From Syntrophomonadaceae bacterium (GTDB lineage Bacteria; Bacillota_D; Dethiobacteria; DTU022; PWGO01), in NCBI GenBank assembly GCA_003554535.1, contig PWGT01000002.1:1-57241 (forward strand): a stretch of DNA of 57,241 nt, read 5' to 3'. The translations under genes and the position numbers were made by a program. Under the pieces are notes generated by a model. It ran no database searches, was not told the origin of the DNA, and saw nothing but the letters and a program-made list of their open reading frames with translations. Shown here piece after piece: positions 1-7,969 of the stretch; position 1 is the stretch's first letter, and the number at the start of each line of letters is the position of its first letter.

Positions 1-189
1 ATCTTGGAAAAGGCCTGCAACAAGTCCCAATATCGCGCCTCTTCGTTCCCGCATTAAAAAACCCAGAACAATAACAAATACCAGCAAAATATCTGGCAAT
101 GCCTGCCCTACGAAAAAAAATGAAAAAAATGAACTTTGAATAATAACAATAATTGCAAAAAGTAATACTAAAATAAGATAAAACAACAT
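1..189 (-). CDS. mreD: MreD, rod-shape-determining membrane protein (N-terminal part, cut by window edge)
   Basis: Sixty-three codons are visible from an ATG at 189 down to base 1, still open at the window edge. The translation is very hydrophobic: a first membrane helix with many Leu, Ile and Phe, a short linker with QALPDILLV, then a second helix ending in LMRERRGAILGLVAG. This PDILL plus R-x-G-x-x-x-G-L-x-x-G pattern is typical of the MreD N-terminus. MreD is a small multi-pass membrane partner of MreC and MreB in the cell-wall elongation complex. It lies 119 bases downstream of mreC on the same strand, the usual mreB-mreC-mreD order. The C-terminal part cannot be judged. Confidence 0.85.
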   Translation of the reverse strand, partial: MLFYLILVLLFAIIVIIQSSFFSFFFVGQALPDILLVFVIVLGFLMRERRGAILGLVAGLFQD

Positions 190-308
190 GGTTTAAGCCT
201 CTTTAATTCAGACTTTATCTACCGGGCATTTTCTAGGCAGCATTTCTTGTTAAATCAGCTTTTGGCACTTAAAATGCTGAAAATAATTCTCATGTCATTA
301 ATTTTAAC

Positions 309-1124
309 TTAACTTGAAGTTACAATAAATACCTCTTCCAGACGATTAAAATTAACGTGAGCATTAACAATGGCATTTTGGACTAAGCCGCTTTCATCCA
401 ATTCAACTTCTTCTACAATTCCTATGGAGATACCCTTGGGGAAAATGCCTCCTAATCCAGAGGTAATAATCCGATCACCCTCCTCAATATCGGCATCAGG
501 CGGTATATTAATAAATTTAAGCTGTCCTGTGTGTTCTATATAGTCTTCGATAATGCCCATAGTTCCAGGATCTCGGGAACGCTGAACCATTGCACTGGCT
601 GGAAGACGGGGGTCTGTCAACAAAATAACCTGGCAAGTATCTCGGGAAACATTAGAAACCATTCCTACCAGACCATGTGGGGAAATAACCGGCATCTCTT
701 TTTCTATACCATCCCTGATACCACGGTTAAGAGTCATAGTATTAAACCACTGACTTGGATCCCGGCTCACTACTTTTGCCGGCACCTTTTCCATTTCTTC
801 TGACTCCTGAAAATCCAACATCTCTCTTAAACGTTGATTCTCTTCTTGTAATTCTTCAACCATGAGTATTTTTTCCTGGTAATGGGCAAATCTCTCCCGC
901 AGGCGGGCATTTTCAGCTTTGATCTCCTGATGATAGAACACTGAATCAAAAAATGATTGTATTCCCTGTCCTGCGCCAGCAAAAAAATCCTGAACGGGAG
1001 CCAGAATGGAAAAAACTGCATGTTCCAGGCGGCTAAAATCATCACGATCTTCTCCTGTATAACTGATCATGCCCAGTAGCAAAATTGCTACTACCAGTAA
1101 AATCCACAAATATTTTCTCTGCAA
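309..1124 (-). CDS. mreC: MreC, cell shape-determining protein
   Basis: 271 residues, normal for MreC. There is one N-terminal membrane helix (about residues 5-21), then a coiled coil (about 65-110, rich in E, L, R and Q), then the beta-domain core with the family signatures VVSRDPSQWFNTMTLNRG and GDRIITSGLGGIFPKGI. MreC is a bitopic protein that dimerises outside the membrane and links MreB filaments to the peptidoglycan synthases. The gene follows mreB by 66 bases and precedes mreD, so the three form an operon. The function follows from family knowledge and the domain layout is visible in the sequence. Nothing is unusual. Confidence 0.95.
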   Translation of the reverse strand: MQRKYLWILLVVAILLLGMISYTGEDRDDFSRLEHAVFSILAPVQDFFAGAGQGIQSFFDSVFYHQEIKAENARLRERFAHYQEKILMVEELQEENQRLREMLDFQESEEMEKVPAKVVSRDPSQWFNTMTLNRGIRDGIEKEMPVISPHGLVGMVSNVSRDTCQVILLTDPRLPASAMVQRSRDPGTMGIIEDYIEHTGQLKFINIPPDADIEEGDRIITSGLGGIFPKGISIGIVEEVELDESGLVQNAIVNAHVNFNRLEEVFIVTSS

Positions 1125-1190
1125 AGCCTAACTATCACATCCTTCACATAATTAAAGAAACGAACAATATAAAACATTAACTAGCCCGGT

Positions 1191-2219
1191 TCAGGTACTG
1201 CGACGGGGCACCATAGCTATTCTCTTGAGCATGCCTATTTCTGAAAGAACTTTTCCCGCTCCTAAAACTACGGAATCTACCGGTTCTTCCGCCAGGAATA
1301 CGGGCATGCCTGTTTGCTCAGAAACCAACTTGTCAAAACCATGCAATTGAGCTGCTCCTCCGGCAATTATTACGCCTTTTTCCATAATATCAGCCGCTAA
1401 CTCCGGGGGAGTTTTTTCCAGGGTTATGCGAATTGCCTCCATAATAGACTCTATGGGTTCTGCCATGGCCTCTTTGATTTCAGTTGAATTGATCTCCAGG
1501 TTTCGTGGTAATCCGGAAACCATATCTCTTCCCCGGATGCTCATGCGAGTTTCCTCTTCTCTCTCATAAGCAGTCCCGATTTGGATCTTTATTTCTTCAG
1601 CGGTCCGTTCGCCAATCATTAAATTGTATTGTTTGCGCACATACTGGATTATAGCTTCATCTAACTCGTCTCCTCCTACCCGCACTGACATGCTGGTAAC
1701 AATACCTCCCAGGGATATTACTGCTACTTCTGATGTACCACCACCGATATCTACTATCATACTCCCGGTTGGTTCTTCTACAGGCAAGCCAGCACCAATT
1801 GCCGCTGCCATGGGTTCTTCAATAAGAAAGGCTTCTCTGGCACCGGCCTGGTTGGTAGCATCAAGAACAGCTCTCTTTTCTACTTCAGTTACCCCAGAAG
1901 GAACACAAACCACTACCTGCGGGCGGAAAAACATCCTTCGCCGGTAAGCCTTGGAAATAAAATGGCGCAACATGGCCTGTGTTACATCAAAATCAGCTAT
2001 AACCCCATCCCGCATGGGGCGAATAGCCACTATATTGCCGGGAGTTCTGCCAATCATCATACGTGCTTCTTCTCCCACAGCTAAAATACTGTTGTTTTCT
2101 TTTCTAATTGCTACTACGGAAGGTTCCCGTAATACTACTCCTTTACCTCGTACATACACCAGGGTATTGGCAGTACCCAGATCAATTCCCATGTCTCGCG
2201 AAAAACTGTTGAAAACCAT
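1191..2219 (-). CDS. mreB: MreB, actin-like rod-shape protein
   Basis: 342 residues with the actin-fold nucleotide motifs in order: phosphate 1 [17 protein letters not shown] near the N-terminus, phosphate 2 [19 protein letters not shown] in the middle, and adenosine motif [15 protein letters not shown] near the C-terminus. MreB polymerises at the inner membrane and directs lateral wall synthesis. An AGGAG-type ribosome binding site precedes the ATG. It is the first gene of the mreBCD operon and has its own promoter (see 2311-2339). Clostridia may carry paralogs such as Mbl, but mreC and mreD next door support MreB itself. Confidence 0.95.
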   Translation of the reverse strand: MVFNSFSRDMGIDLGTANTLVYVRGKGVVLREPSVVAIRKENNSILAVGEEARMMIGRTPGNIVAIRPMRDGVIADFDVTQAMLRHFISKAYRRRMFFRPQVVVCVPSGVTEVEKRAVLDATNQAGAREAFLIEEPMAAAIGAGLPVEEPTGSMIVDIGGGTSEVAVISLGGIVTSMSVRVGGDELDEAIIQYVRKQYNLMIGERTAEEIKIQIGTAYEREEETRMSIRGRDMVSGLPRNLEINSTEIKEAMAEPIESIMEAIRITLEKTPPELAADIMEKGVIIAGGAAQLHGFDKLVSEQTGMPVFLAEEPVDSVVLGAGKVLSEIGMLKRIAMVPRRST

Positions 2220-2310
2220 CGGATAGCGCGTCTCCTTTCTTGAGTTTGCTTATATTCACTATATACTCTTGATATACTTCATTTTATTGTCATTACGCGT
2301 ACCTTTAATA

Positions 2311-2339
2311 ATTATAACAGAACTAGCAACCTCTGTAAG
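2311..2339 (-). promoter_or_regulatory. Sigma-A-type promoter of mreBCD
   Basis: On the minus strand there is a -35 CTTACA (2334-2339), a 17-base spacer and a perfect -10 TATAAT (2311-2316). TG-T before the -10 makes it an extended -10. It lies about 90 bases before the mreB start, in the gap after radC. Function is inferred from the match. Confidence 0.65.
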
Positions 2340-2381
2340 GGGAGAAATTATTAGTCTTATTTAATAATTATACAAATTAAT

Positions 2382-3074
2382 TCAAATTAAGCCTTTTTCC
2401 TTAAAGCTAATGTAACAACCATCACCTATAATTATATGATCTTTTACATCGATTCCCAATATATTGCCTCCTTCCACCAGGCGTTTGGTTACTGATAAAT
2501 CCTCCTGGCTGGGAGCAGGATCCCCACTGGGGTGATTATGAACAAGAATTACCGAAGCAGCACTCTTTCTTAGAGGATGCACAAATATTTCCCGCGGGTG
2601 AACTATAGAAGCGTTCAAACTACCCACAGATATTTCTTCCCTGGAAATAATTTTGTTTTTAGTATTCAATAAAACCAGCTTAAAATATTCTTTTTTCTTA
2701 TAACGCAGTTCTTCCATGAAAAGATCTGCTACCATACCAGGTGAGGTTATCGCTGTATTATCACCCATGCCAGCAGCAGCAATCCGCCTTCCCAATTCTA
2801 AAGCTGCTTTAATTTGAACTGCCTTGGCCAATCCTACCCCCGAAAAAACTTGCATTTCTTCCAAGGTTAGTTCCGGCAAAGCCCGCAACCCACCAGAACT
2901 AGAAATAATCCTTTCGGCCAGATGCACTGCAGATTCAGAAGTATTTCCCGTGCGTAAAAGAATAGCTAAAAGTTCAGAATTGGAAAGAGCTTCTGGGCCA
3001 GCTTGCTGTATTTTTTCCCGGGGTCTTTCTTCGTTGGGTAAATCACGAATCATTACCCTTTCGTCAATAGTCAT
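2382..3074 (-). CDS. radC: RadC/DprA-associated JAB1-MPN (JAMM) family protein
   Basis: 230 residues. An N-terminal helix-hairpin-helix region (LSNSELLAILLRTG, then VFSGVGLAKAVQIKAALELGRR) is followed by the C-terminal JAMM metal-binding motif HNHPSGDPAPSQED. This is the standard RadC/YsxA architecture. Despite the historic name, a role in DNA repair is not established; the JAMM fold suggests a metal-dependent hydrolase or nuclease. Its position between maf and mreB is the classical Firmicutes order (maf-radC-mreBCD). An AAGAGGTGAAGG-type ribosome binding site precedes the ATG. The family assignment is firm and the function uncertain. Confidence 0.93.
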   Translation of the reverse strand: MTIDERVMIRDLPNEERPREKIQQAGPEALSNSELLAILLRTGNTSESAVHLAERIISSSGGLRALPELTLEEMQVFSGVGLAKAVQIKAALELGRRIAAAGMGDNTAITSPGMVADLFMEELRYKKKEYFKLVLLNTKNKIISREEISVGSLNASIVHPREIFVHPLRKSAASVILVHNHPSGDPAPSQEDLSVTKRLVEGGNILGIDVKDHIIIGDGCYISFKEKGLI

Positions 3075-3111
3075 TATCCTTCACCTCTTTCTAAAAAAGA
3101 CCCCGGACAAC

Positions 3112-3696
3112 TTATCCCCAGGGTTTTATTCCTAAACGTGATAAAAATAAATAAACCTGGGGAAGCGGAAGCCCAACTACATTAAAATAACAACCCTCCA
3201 ATTTCTTTACAAACACAGCTGCCTTTTCCTGAATTCCATAGGCTCCTGCCTTATCCATCGGTTCGCCGGTATTAATATAAGCAATTATCTCATCTTGTTC
3301 CAATTTTCTCATCCAGACCCTGGTTTTCACATGATCTACAATACTGGTTAGTATTTCGTTTTGATTAACCTCCAATAGAGCAATTCCAGTAATTACATGA
3401 TGTTCATCTCCACTTAGCAATTTCAACATTTTTGCTGCCTCTTCTTCATCACGGGGTTTACCCAATACCTCATTTTGGTGAATAACTGCAGTGTCTGCTC
3501 CCAAAATAACTCCCGATTCATATTTTACAGCTACATCCTGAGCCTTTTCCAGAGCCAGATTTTCAATTCCCTTCGGGGGAGGAAGAGACATCTCTTCATG
3601 GTCAAGGGTACTTTTATGAATAATGAACTGATATCCTGCCTGCTGTAACAAGTCTGACCTGCGAGGCGAAGCAGAAGCAAGTATTAAATCTTGCAA
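3112..3696 (-). CDS. maf: Maf family nucleoside triphosphate pyrophosphatase
   Basis: 194 residues. The N-terminal signature LILASASPRRSDLLQQAG is the nucleotide-binding loop of Maf proteins. Later motifs include VILGADTAV (catalytic Asp), GKPRDEEEA and GEPMDKAGAYGIQ. Maf enzymes hydrolyse dTTP, UTP or modified nucleotides to monophosphates and are thought to clean the nucleotide pool and to act at septum formation. It lies 30 bases downstream of the HepS-I-like gene and 37 bases upstream of radC, so it is probably cotranscribed with both. Confidence 0.94.
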   Translation of the reverse strand: MQDLILASASPRRSDLLQQAGYQFIIHKSTLDHEEMSLPPPKGIENLALEKAQDVAVKYESGVILGADTAVIHQNEVLGKPRDEEEAAKMLKLLSGDEHHVITGIALLEVNQNEILTSIVDHVKTRVWMRKLEQDEIIAYINTGEPMDKAGAYGIQEKAAVFVKKLEGCYFNVVGLPLPQVYLFLSRLGIKPWG

Positions 3697-3725
3697 AGTT
3701 AACTATCCTTTCTCCAGAAAAATTT

Positions 3726-4253
3726 CTAAGCTCCCAGCAAACCTAAATTTCTTCTAACCAAACCTTCCAGGTAACCAGCAGCCAGTCCTGTTAAAAAACC
3801 CGTAGGCAGAGCTACCAGTACCAGCAAGGGGAAATAACCTTGAAAGAGTGTGAAATTCTCCATAATAACACTGGCCATACCCAACTGAGTTAGATTGTGA
3901 AAAACAGCTCCCATAATGCTCACAGATATAACTGTAATATACCCCTGTCGAGAGATGGGAATAAATGAAGCCATGATCAAACAACTAATTAGGGCTGCAG
4001 AGATACTCAACCAGAAACCAAAACCCAGAAACCCGCCGGTGAAAATACTACCCAAAAAACTTTTTCCTACAGCCACCACTAAACCGCTGCGAAGACCATA
4101 AACTAACAAAGTTAACAAAACGATGACATTGGCTAATCCCAATTTTGCACCAGGAACTGGAATAGGCAGAGGAACAAGGTTTTCTATGAAATGAATGACC
4201 ACGGCAAAAGTTAACAACATAGCCAGGTTAGTTATTTTTGCTGTCTTGCCCAC
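3726..4253 (-). CDS. Heptaprenyl diphosphate synthase component I / Gx transporter family membrane protein
   Basis: 175 residues with about five predicted membrane helices and the conserved start NLAMLLTFAVVIHFIENLVP, followed by PVPGAKLGLANVIVLLTL. These match the family annotated as heptaprenyl diphosphate synthase component I or Gx transporter. The biochemical role is unsettled; the fold resembles ECF S components such as BioY, so small-molecule uptake is possible. In many Clostridia it sits near rnf genes together with a NusG-II domain gene. Here apbE is upstream and maf downstream, and no NusG-II gene fits in the 155-base gap before it. The family is likely, the substrate unknown. Confidence 0.8.
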   Translation of the reverse strand: MGKTAKITNLAMLLTFAVVIHFIENLVPLPIPVPGAKLGLANVIVLLTLLVYGLRSGLVVAVGKSFLGSIFTGGFLGFGFWLSISAALISCLIMASFIPISRQGYITVISVSIMGAVFHNLTQLGMASVIMENFTLFQGYFPLLVLVALPTGFLTGLAAGYLEGLVRRNLGLLGA

Positions 4254-4408
4254 CAGATCACACTCCTGCTACATTTGCAAATAAATAATCCCAGACTTAT
4301 AATATATTGGTGATTAAACACAAATTTCCTTTTTAAATTTACACTTATTTTTCTCATTCAGGGAAATTATGAAAGAAATACCTCAAAAAGAAACTAGAAG
4401 ATATGAAA

Positions 4409-5512
4409 TTATTGAACAAGCTCAACTTTGTCTTTAATGCCCTGCGACTTGTATATTTCTTCTTCAGTTGTAATCACTACTGCCTCTGTTTCAGGTAACT
4501 CCTCTATCAATTCCATCCCTTCTTGCAGCCCCATTACCACAACGGCAGTAGATAGAGCATTAATATCTATTGTATTATCTCCAAATACAGTTGCGCTAAT
4601 AACACCCTCAGCAGGATAGCCGGTAGAAGGATCAATAATATGGTGGTAACGGGTATCATTTTCAATGAAATACCTCTCGTAATCCCCAGAAGTTACCACT
4701 GCCGAAGTTTCTAAAGATACAATACCAATTAATCCCCTGTTAACCCCATTGCGAGGGTCAGAAATACCAATTTTCCAGGGCTCTATTTGATCTTCGTTCA
4801 CCGGTTTGCCTCCTTTAACCCGGATATCCCCTCCGGCCTCCAAATACGCATGCTCAATGCCGTTTTCTTCCAAAATTTCTAACCCTTTCTCCACTACAAA
4901 ACCTTTGGCAATTCCCCCCAGATCAAGCGCCATTTCTTCTGAAGGCAAAAAGACCTCATTCTGTTCCTCATTAATTTCTATTTTTTGATAATCCACCAGA
5001 GCAATACTTTCGCTTAACTCATCTTCCCCTGGCAATCTGGCTTCATCCTGGTAAAAGCCCCATTTATCCATAACCGGCGCAATGGTGATATCAAAACTCC
5101 CTCCCGTTAATTCTCCATAATGGATGGACCTTTCGATAAGCTCCACAGTTTCAGGGCTTACCTGCACCGGTTCCTGACCGGCTTTTTCATTAATGCTGTA
5201 TATTTCACTGTTCTCAAGGCCTCGATCAAATTTTTGCTCATAATTTTCCATTTCCGAAAAAACTTCGTCTGCTAAATGATTTGCATAATCTTCCCCTTCT
5301 TCTGTATAGAAATTCAAGTTTACGCTGGTATCCATAAGCAACCGATTATAAGAATAATCCGGAGTATGGCCCCACAACCAGGAGGAAATATCAACTCCAG
5401 CTATTCCCAAAAAGGAAATAATAATCAATACTATTAAGATTAAAACAAAAACCAGGGGAATGATTACGCTACGAGAAGAAGGAAACATTGCCCGGCGCTC
5501 ATTTTTATCCAT
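4409..5512 (-). CDS. apbE: FAD:protein FMN transferase (ApbE)
   Basis: 367 residues. An N-terminal membrane anchor (about residues 16-38) is followed by an extracellular ApbE domain: MDTSVNLNFY, GGSFDITIAPVMDKWGF, LDLGGIAKGFVVEKG, YLEAGGDIRVKGG and HHIIDPSTGYPAEG. ApbE uses FAD and Mg2+ to attach FMN to a Thr or Ser of target proteins such as RnfD, RnfG and NqrB/C outside the membrane. The gene lies 62 bases downstream of the last antiporter gene and the same strand carries rnfD (13 kb upstream in the cluster), so RnfD is the obvious substrate. RnfG, the other usual target, is absent from this window. The active-site motifs look complete. Confidence 0.95.
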   Translation of the reverse strand: MDKNERRAMFPSSRSVIIPLVFVLILIVLIIISFLGIAGVDISSWLWGHTPDYSYNRLLMDTSVNLNFYTEEGEDYANHLADEVFSEMENYEQKFDRGLENSEIYSINEKAGQEPVQVSPETVELIERSIHYGELTGGSFDITIAPVMDKWGFYQDEARLPGEDELSESIALVDYQKIEINEEQNEVFLPSEEMALDLGGIAKGFVVEKGLEILEENGIEHAYLEAGGDIRVKGGKPVNEDQIEPWKIGISDPRNGVNRGLIGIVSLETSAVVTSGDYERYFIENDTRYHHIIDPSTGYPAEGVISATVFGDNTIDINALSTAVVVMGLQEGMELIEELPETEAVVITTEEEIYKSQGIKDKVELVQ

Positions 5513-5574
5513 TGCTGTAATTATACAACTCCTTGTTCTAATGAATATAACTTAAATAGAGGTGAAATACAGGA

Positions 5575-7701
5575 TTAACCACCAAAATAGAAAAGAATAA
5601 CCAGTAAAAACCCTAACACGGCAACCAGCAACAAGTTGTCAAAGTTCAAGTTTTTAATGGTCCACTGGAAGGACCCCCAACCTTGTTGCTGGGAAGTAGC
5701 CTGATGCTCCAGGGCTTCCCTTGCTTTTTCCCCGGTTTTCTCATAAGAGCGGTTCAAAGCATCATCAATATAGCGACCACTTTTTGCCAATTCGGTAACC
5801 GATCTACCGCTATTCTCCAGGGCATCATCCAAAGCCTCATCTGTACTCTTTACCTTATCCGCAAGACGATAAACTGCCGAACCGGAACTGGAAAAGGTGC
5901 TGTCGATAGCGCCATCAAGAGACTTGGACTTTTCTGCAAATTTATATGCCGCTTGCCCTCCCTTGGAATACATCCTATCCAGGGAACCGTCAAGAGATTT
6001 GGACTTTTCTGCGAACTTATATGCCGCCTGACCTCCCTTGGAATACATCTCATCCAGGGAAGTATCCACCTTACCAATAAACTGGCAAAAACGGTAGAAC
6101 CAATCACTGGATCTTATATAGGAATTGTTCACCGAAGAATCCAGGTAATAACCAAATGCACATAACAACTTATATGCATAGTTGCCCACCGGAACAAATA
6201 CCAGAGATTCAATACTCATCCAGGCCGGAGGCTTGATTCCTCTTTCCAAAATATTGGATAACAACACAAAAACCATAATCCCAATAACAACTAACTGCAG
6301 CGCTCCTACAATACCGGCCTGATTGTAAACATCCAGAGTAGTTCCTTCAGGAATTATATTCGAGAGCAAATGGGGGTTAACTCCCAACAAAATACACAGA
6401 AAAGATACTACCACTATGGAAGCCGTGGCACTAGCAGGAAGCTTTCTCTCTACCTTTGCCCAGGCCCGGAAATAACCGAAATAGAGCAATTTGCAAAAAG
6501 AGATAGCAGTGCCCACGCTGGCAATCAACAGCATGGTATCCATTGGTTGGACGCCTTCCACAGCATATTTCAGAAAATACTTGCTTACATAACCGTTAAA
6601 AGGCGGAACGCCGGAAATGGCAAGTGCTCCAACCAGCGCACCACCAGTAATGACTGGCAGCGACTTCCATATAGGGGGGTTTTGGGTGTCTCCATGGTGA
6701 AGATCGTGTAAATTTTCCGTACCGGTTGTATATAAAACTGCACCAGCACACATGAGCAGCAAAGCCTTATACAGCATGTGGTTAACCATATGCAGAAGAC
6801 TACCATCGATCGCATAGCTGGTGTTGGCCGCCACTACCCCCATTCCTGCTCCGGCAACCATATAGCCAACCTGGCTGATAATGTGATAGGAAAGAAGTTT
6901 GCGCATATCTTTCTGCAACAAAGCACAAGTAAAGCCGAAAATAGCCATGCTGGCTCCGATAAAACCTATAATAAAGTTCAGATTGCCTTGCCAAACTTCC
7001 ACGGGAATTAGGCGAGCAATAGCAAATATTCCGATTTTGGTAGTCAATCCTGCCAGAACAACGCTTGAGGGGAATGAAGCGTTGGGATACCCCCATGCAA
7101 CCCACAAGTGAATAGGCAAGAAGGCCGCTTTGGCTCCGATACCAATTACAAAAAAGACCATACCCGCTTCCGGGTGTGCCAGATCAAGGCTGCCGGCAGC
7201 CGCATAATGCTGGAGTATACCCAACAGCAATACCAAACCACCGGTTAAGTGAAACAGCAAAAACCGCTTGCCCATATGCAATGCAGTTTCAGTGCGATGT
7301 AAAAGAATCAAAAGTGCAGTGGTTATGGTCAAAAGTTCCCAAAATATAAACAGCGCAATGAAATTTCCCGAATAAACAATGCCCACTGCGCTGGCAATGG
7401 CGCACAAAGCCGCAGCCTGTTCACCGGCTTTGGCTGTCTGCAAACCATAAAGAAGGGCCATAGCACCAACCAGTACAAATCCAAACGCTGCTATATCAGA
7501 ATAAGGGTGGGTACCGTCAAAATAAAGGGAAATAGCACCCTCTCCTTTAAAAACATAAAAAGTCCCCAAATCTAGCCCCGTGAGATTGTAAATAGCAGTA
7601 CCAAGCATTACCGCAATAATTCCCAGCAAAACGCCGTATCTCAGCTTGCGGGGAGCAAGCAAGATCACCGGGGTTAAAACTAAGGGCAATAATATTAACA
7701 A
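5575..7701 (-). CDS. Large antiporter-like (NuoL/MrpA/MrpD superfamily) subunit with C-terminal 25-residue repeats and membrane anchor
   Basis: 708 residues. Residues 1-480 form the proton-conducting membrane domain. Glu122 in FIFWELLT and Lys191 in GAKAAFLPIHLW match the channel Glu/Lys pair of the family. The usual LPDAHA loop is replaced by WGYPNASFPSSVV, as in a subgroup of Mrp-like subunits. Residues 521-670 are six repeats of exactly 25 residues, then one C-terminal helix (about 688-705) ends the protein. That layout resembles the lateral helix plus anchor of NuoL. The TTG used as start has no well-spaced ribosome binding site; AAAGGAG lies 27 bases upstream and would suit an ATC codon in frame at 7719, so the true start may be upstream. 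It is the last gene of the Rnf-Mrp cluster and has a possible promoter of its own. Confidence 0.85.
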   Translation of the reverse strand: MLILLPLVLTPVILLAPRKLRYGVLLGIIAVMLGTAIYNLTGLDLGTFYVFKGEGAISLYFDGTHPYSDIAAFGFVLVGAMALLYGLQTAKAGEQAAALCAIASAVGIVYSGNFIALFIFWELLTITTALLILLHRTETALHMGKRFLLFHLTGGLVLLLGILQHYAAAGSLDLAHPEAGMVFFVIGIGAKAAFLPIHLWVAWGYPNASFPSSVVLAGLTTKIGIFAIARLIPVEVWQGNLNFIIGFIGASMAIFGFTCALLQKDMRKLLSYHIISQVGYMVAGAGMGVVAANTSYAIDGSLLHMVNHMLYKALLLMCAGAVLYTTGTENLHDLHHGDTQNPPIWKSLPVITGGALVGALAISGVPPFNGYVSKYFLKYAVEGVQPMDTMLLIASVGTAISFCKLLYFGYFRAWAKVERKLPASATASIVVVSFLCILLGVNPHLLSNIIPEGTTLDVYNQAGIVGALQLVVIGIMVFVLLSNILERGIKPPAWMSIESLVFVPVGNYAYKLLCAFGYYLDSSVNNSYIRSSDWFYRFCQFIGKVDTSLDEMYSKGGQAAYKFAEKSKSLDGSLDRMYSKGGQAAYKFAEKSKSLDGAIDSTFSSSGSAVYRLADKVKSTDEALDDALENSGRSVTELAKSGRYIDDALNRSYEKTGEKAREALEHQATSQQQGWGSFQWTIKNLNFDNLLLVAVLGFLLVILFYFGG
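5692..6141 (-). repeat. Six in-frame 75-bp repeats encoding 25-residue helical units
   Basis: This stretch encodes residues 521-670 of the 708-residue antiporter-like subunit. Each unit is 25 residues and begins with D-x-(S/A)-(L/I/V)-(D/N). Units 2 and 3 (residues 546-570 and 571-595) differ at only two positions and share YSKGGQAAYKFAEKSKSL, so their DNA is nearly identical too. Units 1, 4, 5 and 6 are diverged. Twenty-five residues equal almost exactly seven alpha-helical turns, so the repeats would present the same face along one helix. The near-identity of two units points to recent duplication or gene conversion. Confidence 0.85.
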
Positions 7702-7897
7702 GGCAGCTATCTGACTGATGACTAACCACTCCTTTCCCCTTCACAGAAGCTTAATCAGCAAAAACAGTTGTTTTAATCAACCTCTCAATTATAAACAAAC
7801 AGCAAGTTACATACTAACCATCAATTATACTCACCAAAAAAACGTTAAAACTTAGCACTATTTCATCATAGCTTCTTACACTTGATTTTGCATGCCT

Positions 7898-7903
7898 ATT
7901 ATA
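7898..7903 (-). promoter_or_regulatory. Candidate extended -10 promoter before the 708-residue subunit gene
   Basis: On the minus strand the gap of 268 bases before the 708-residue gene contains TG-A-TATAAT, a perfect extended -10 (TATAAT at 7898-7903). The -35 region 17 bases upstream is weak (TGTTAA). It could give this last subunit extra or independent expression within the cluster. No terminator is seen in the gap, so read-through from upstream is also expected. Confidence 0.45.
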
Positions 7904-7969
7904 TCAAAAAGTAGCTCGCCTTAACAGGTAGAAATATCCCCGTGCTCTAAGATTAATAAATCAATAACC

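Noticed and set aside
1624..2226. Plus-strand frames opposite mreB
   Set aside because: They lie antisense to a strongly conserved gene, have Ser/Thr/Pro-rich shadow composition and no suitable ribosome sites. The same holds for antisense frames throughout the window.
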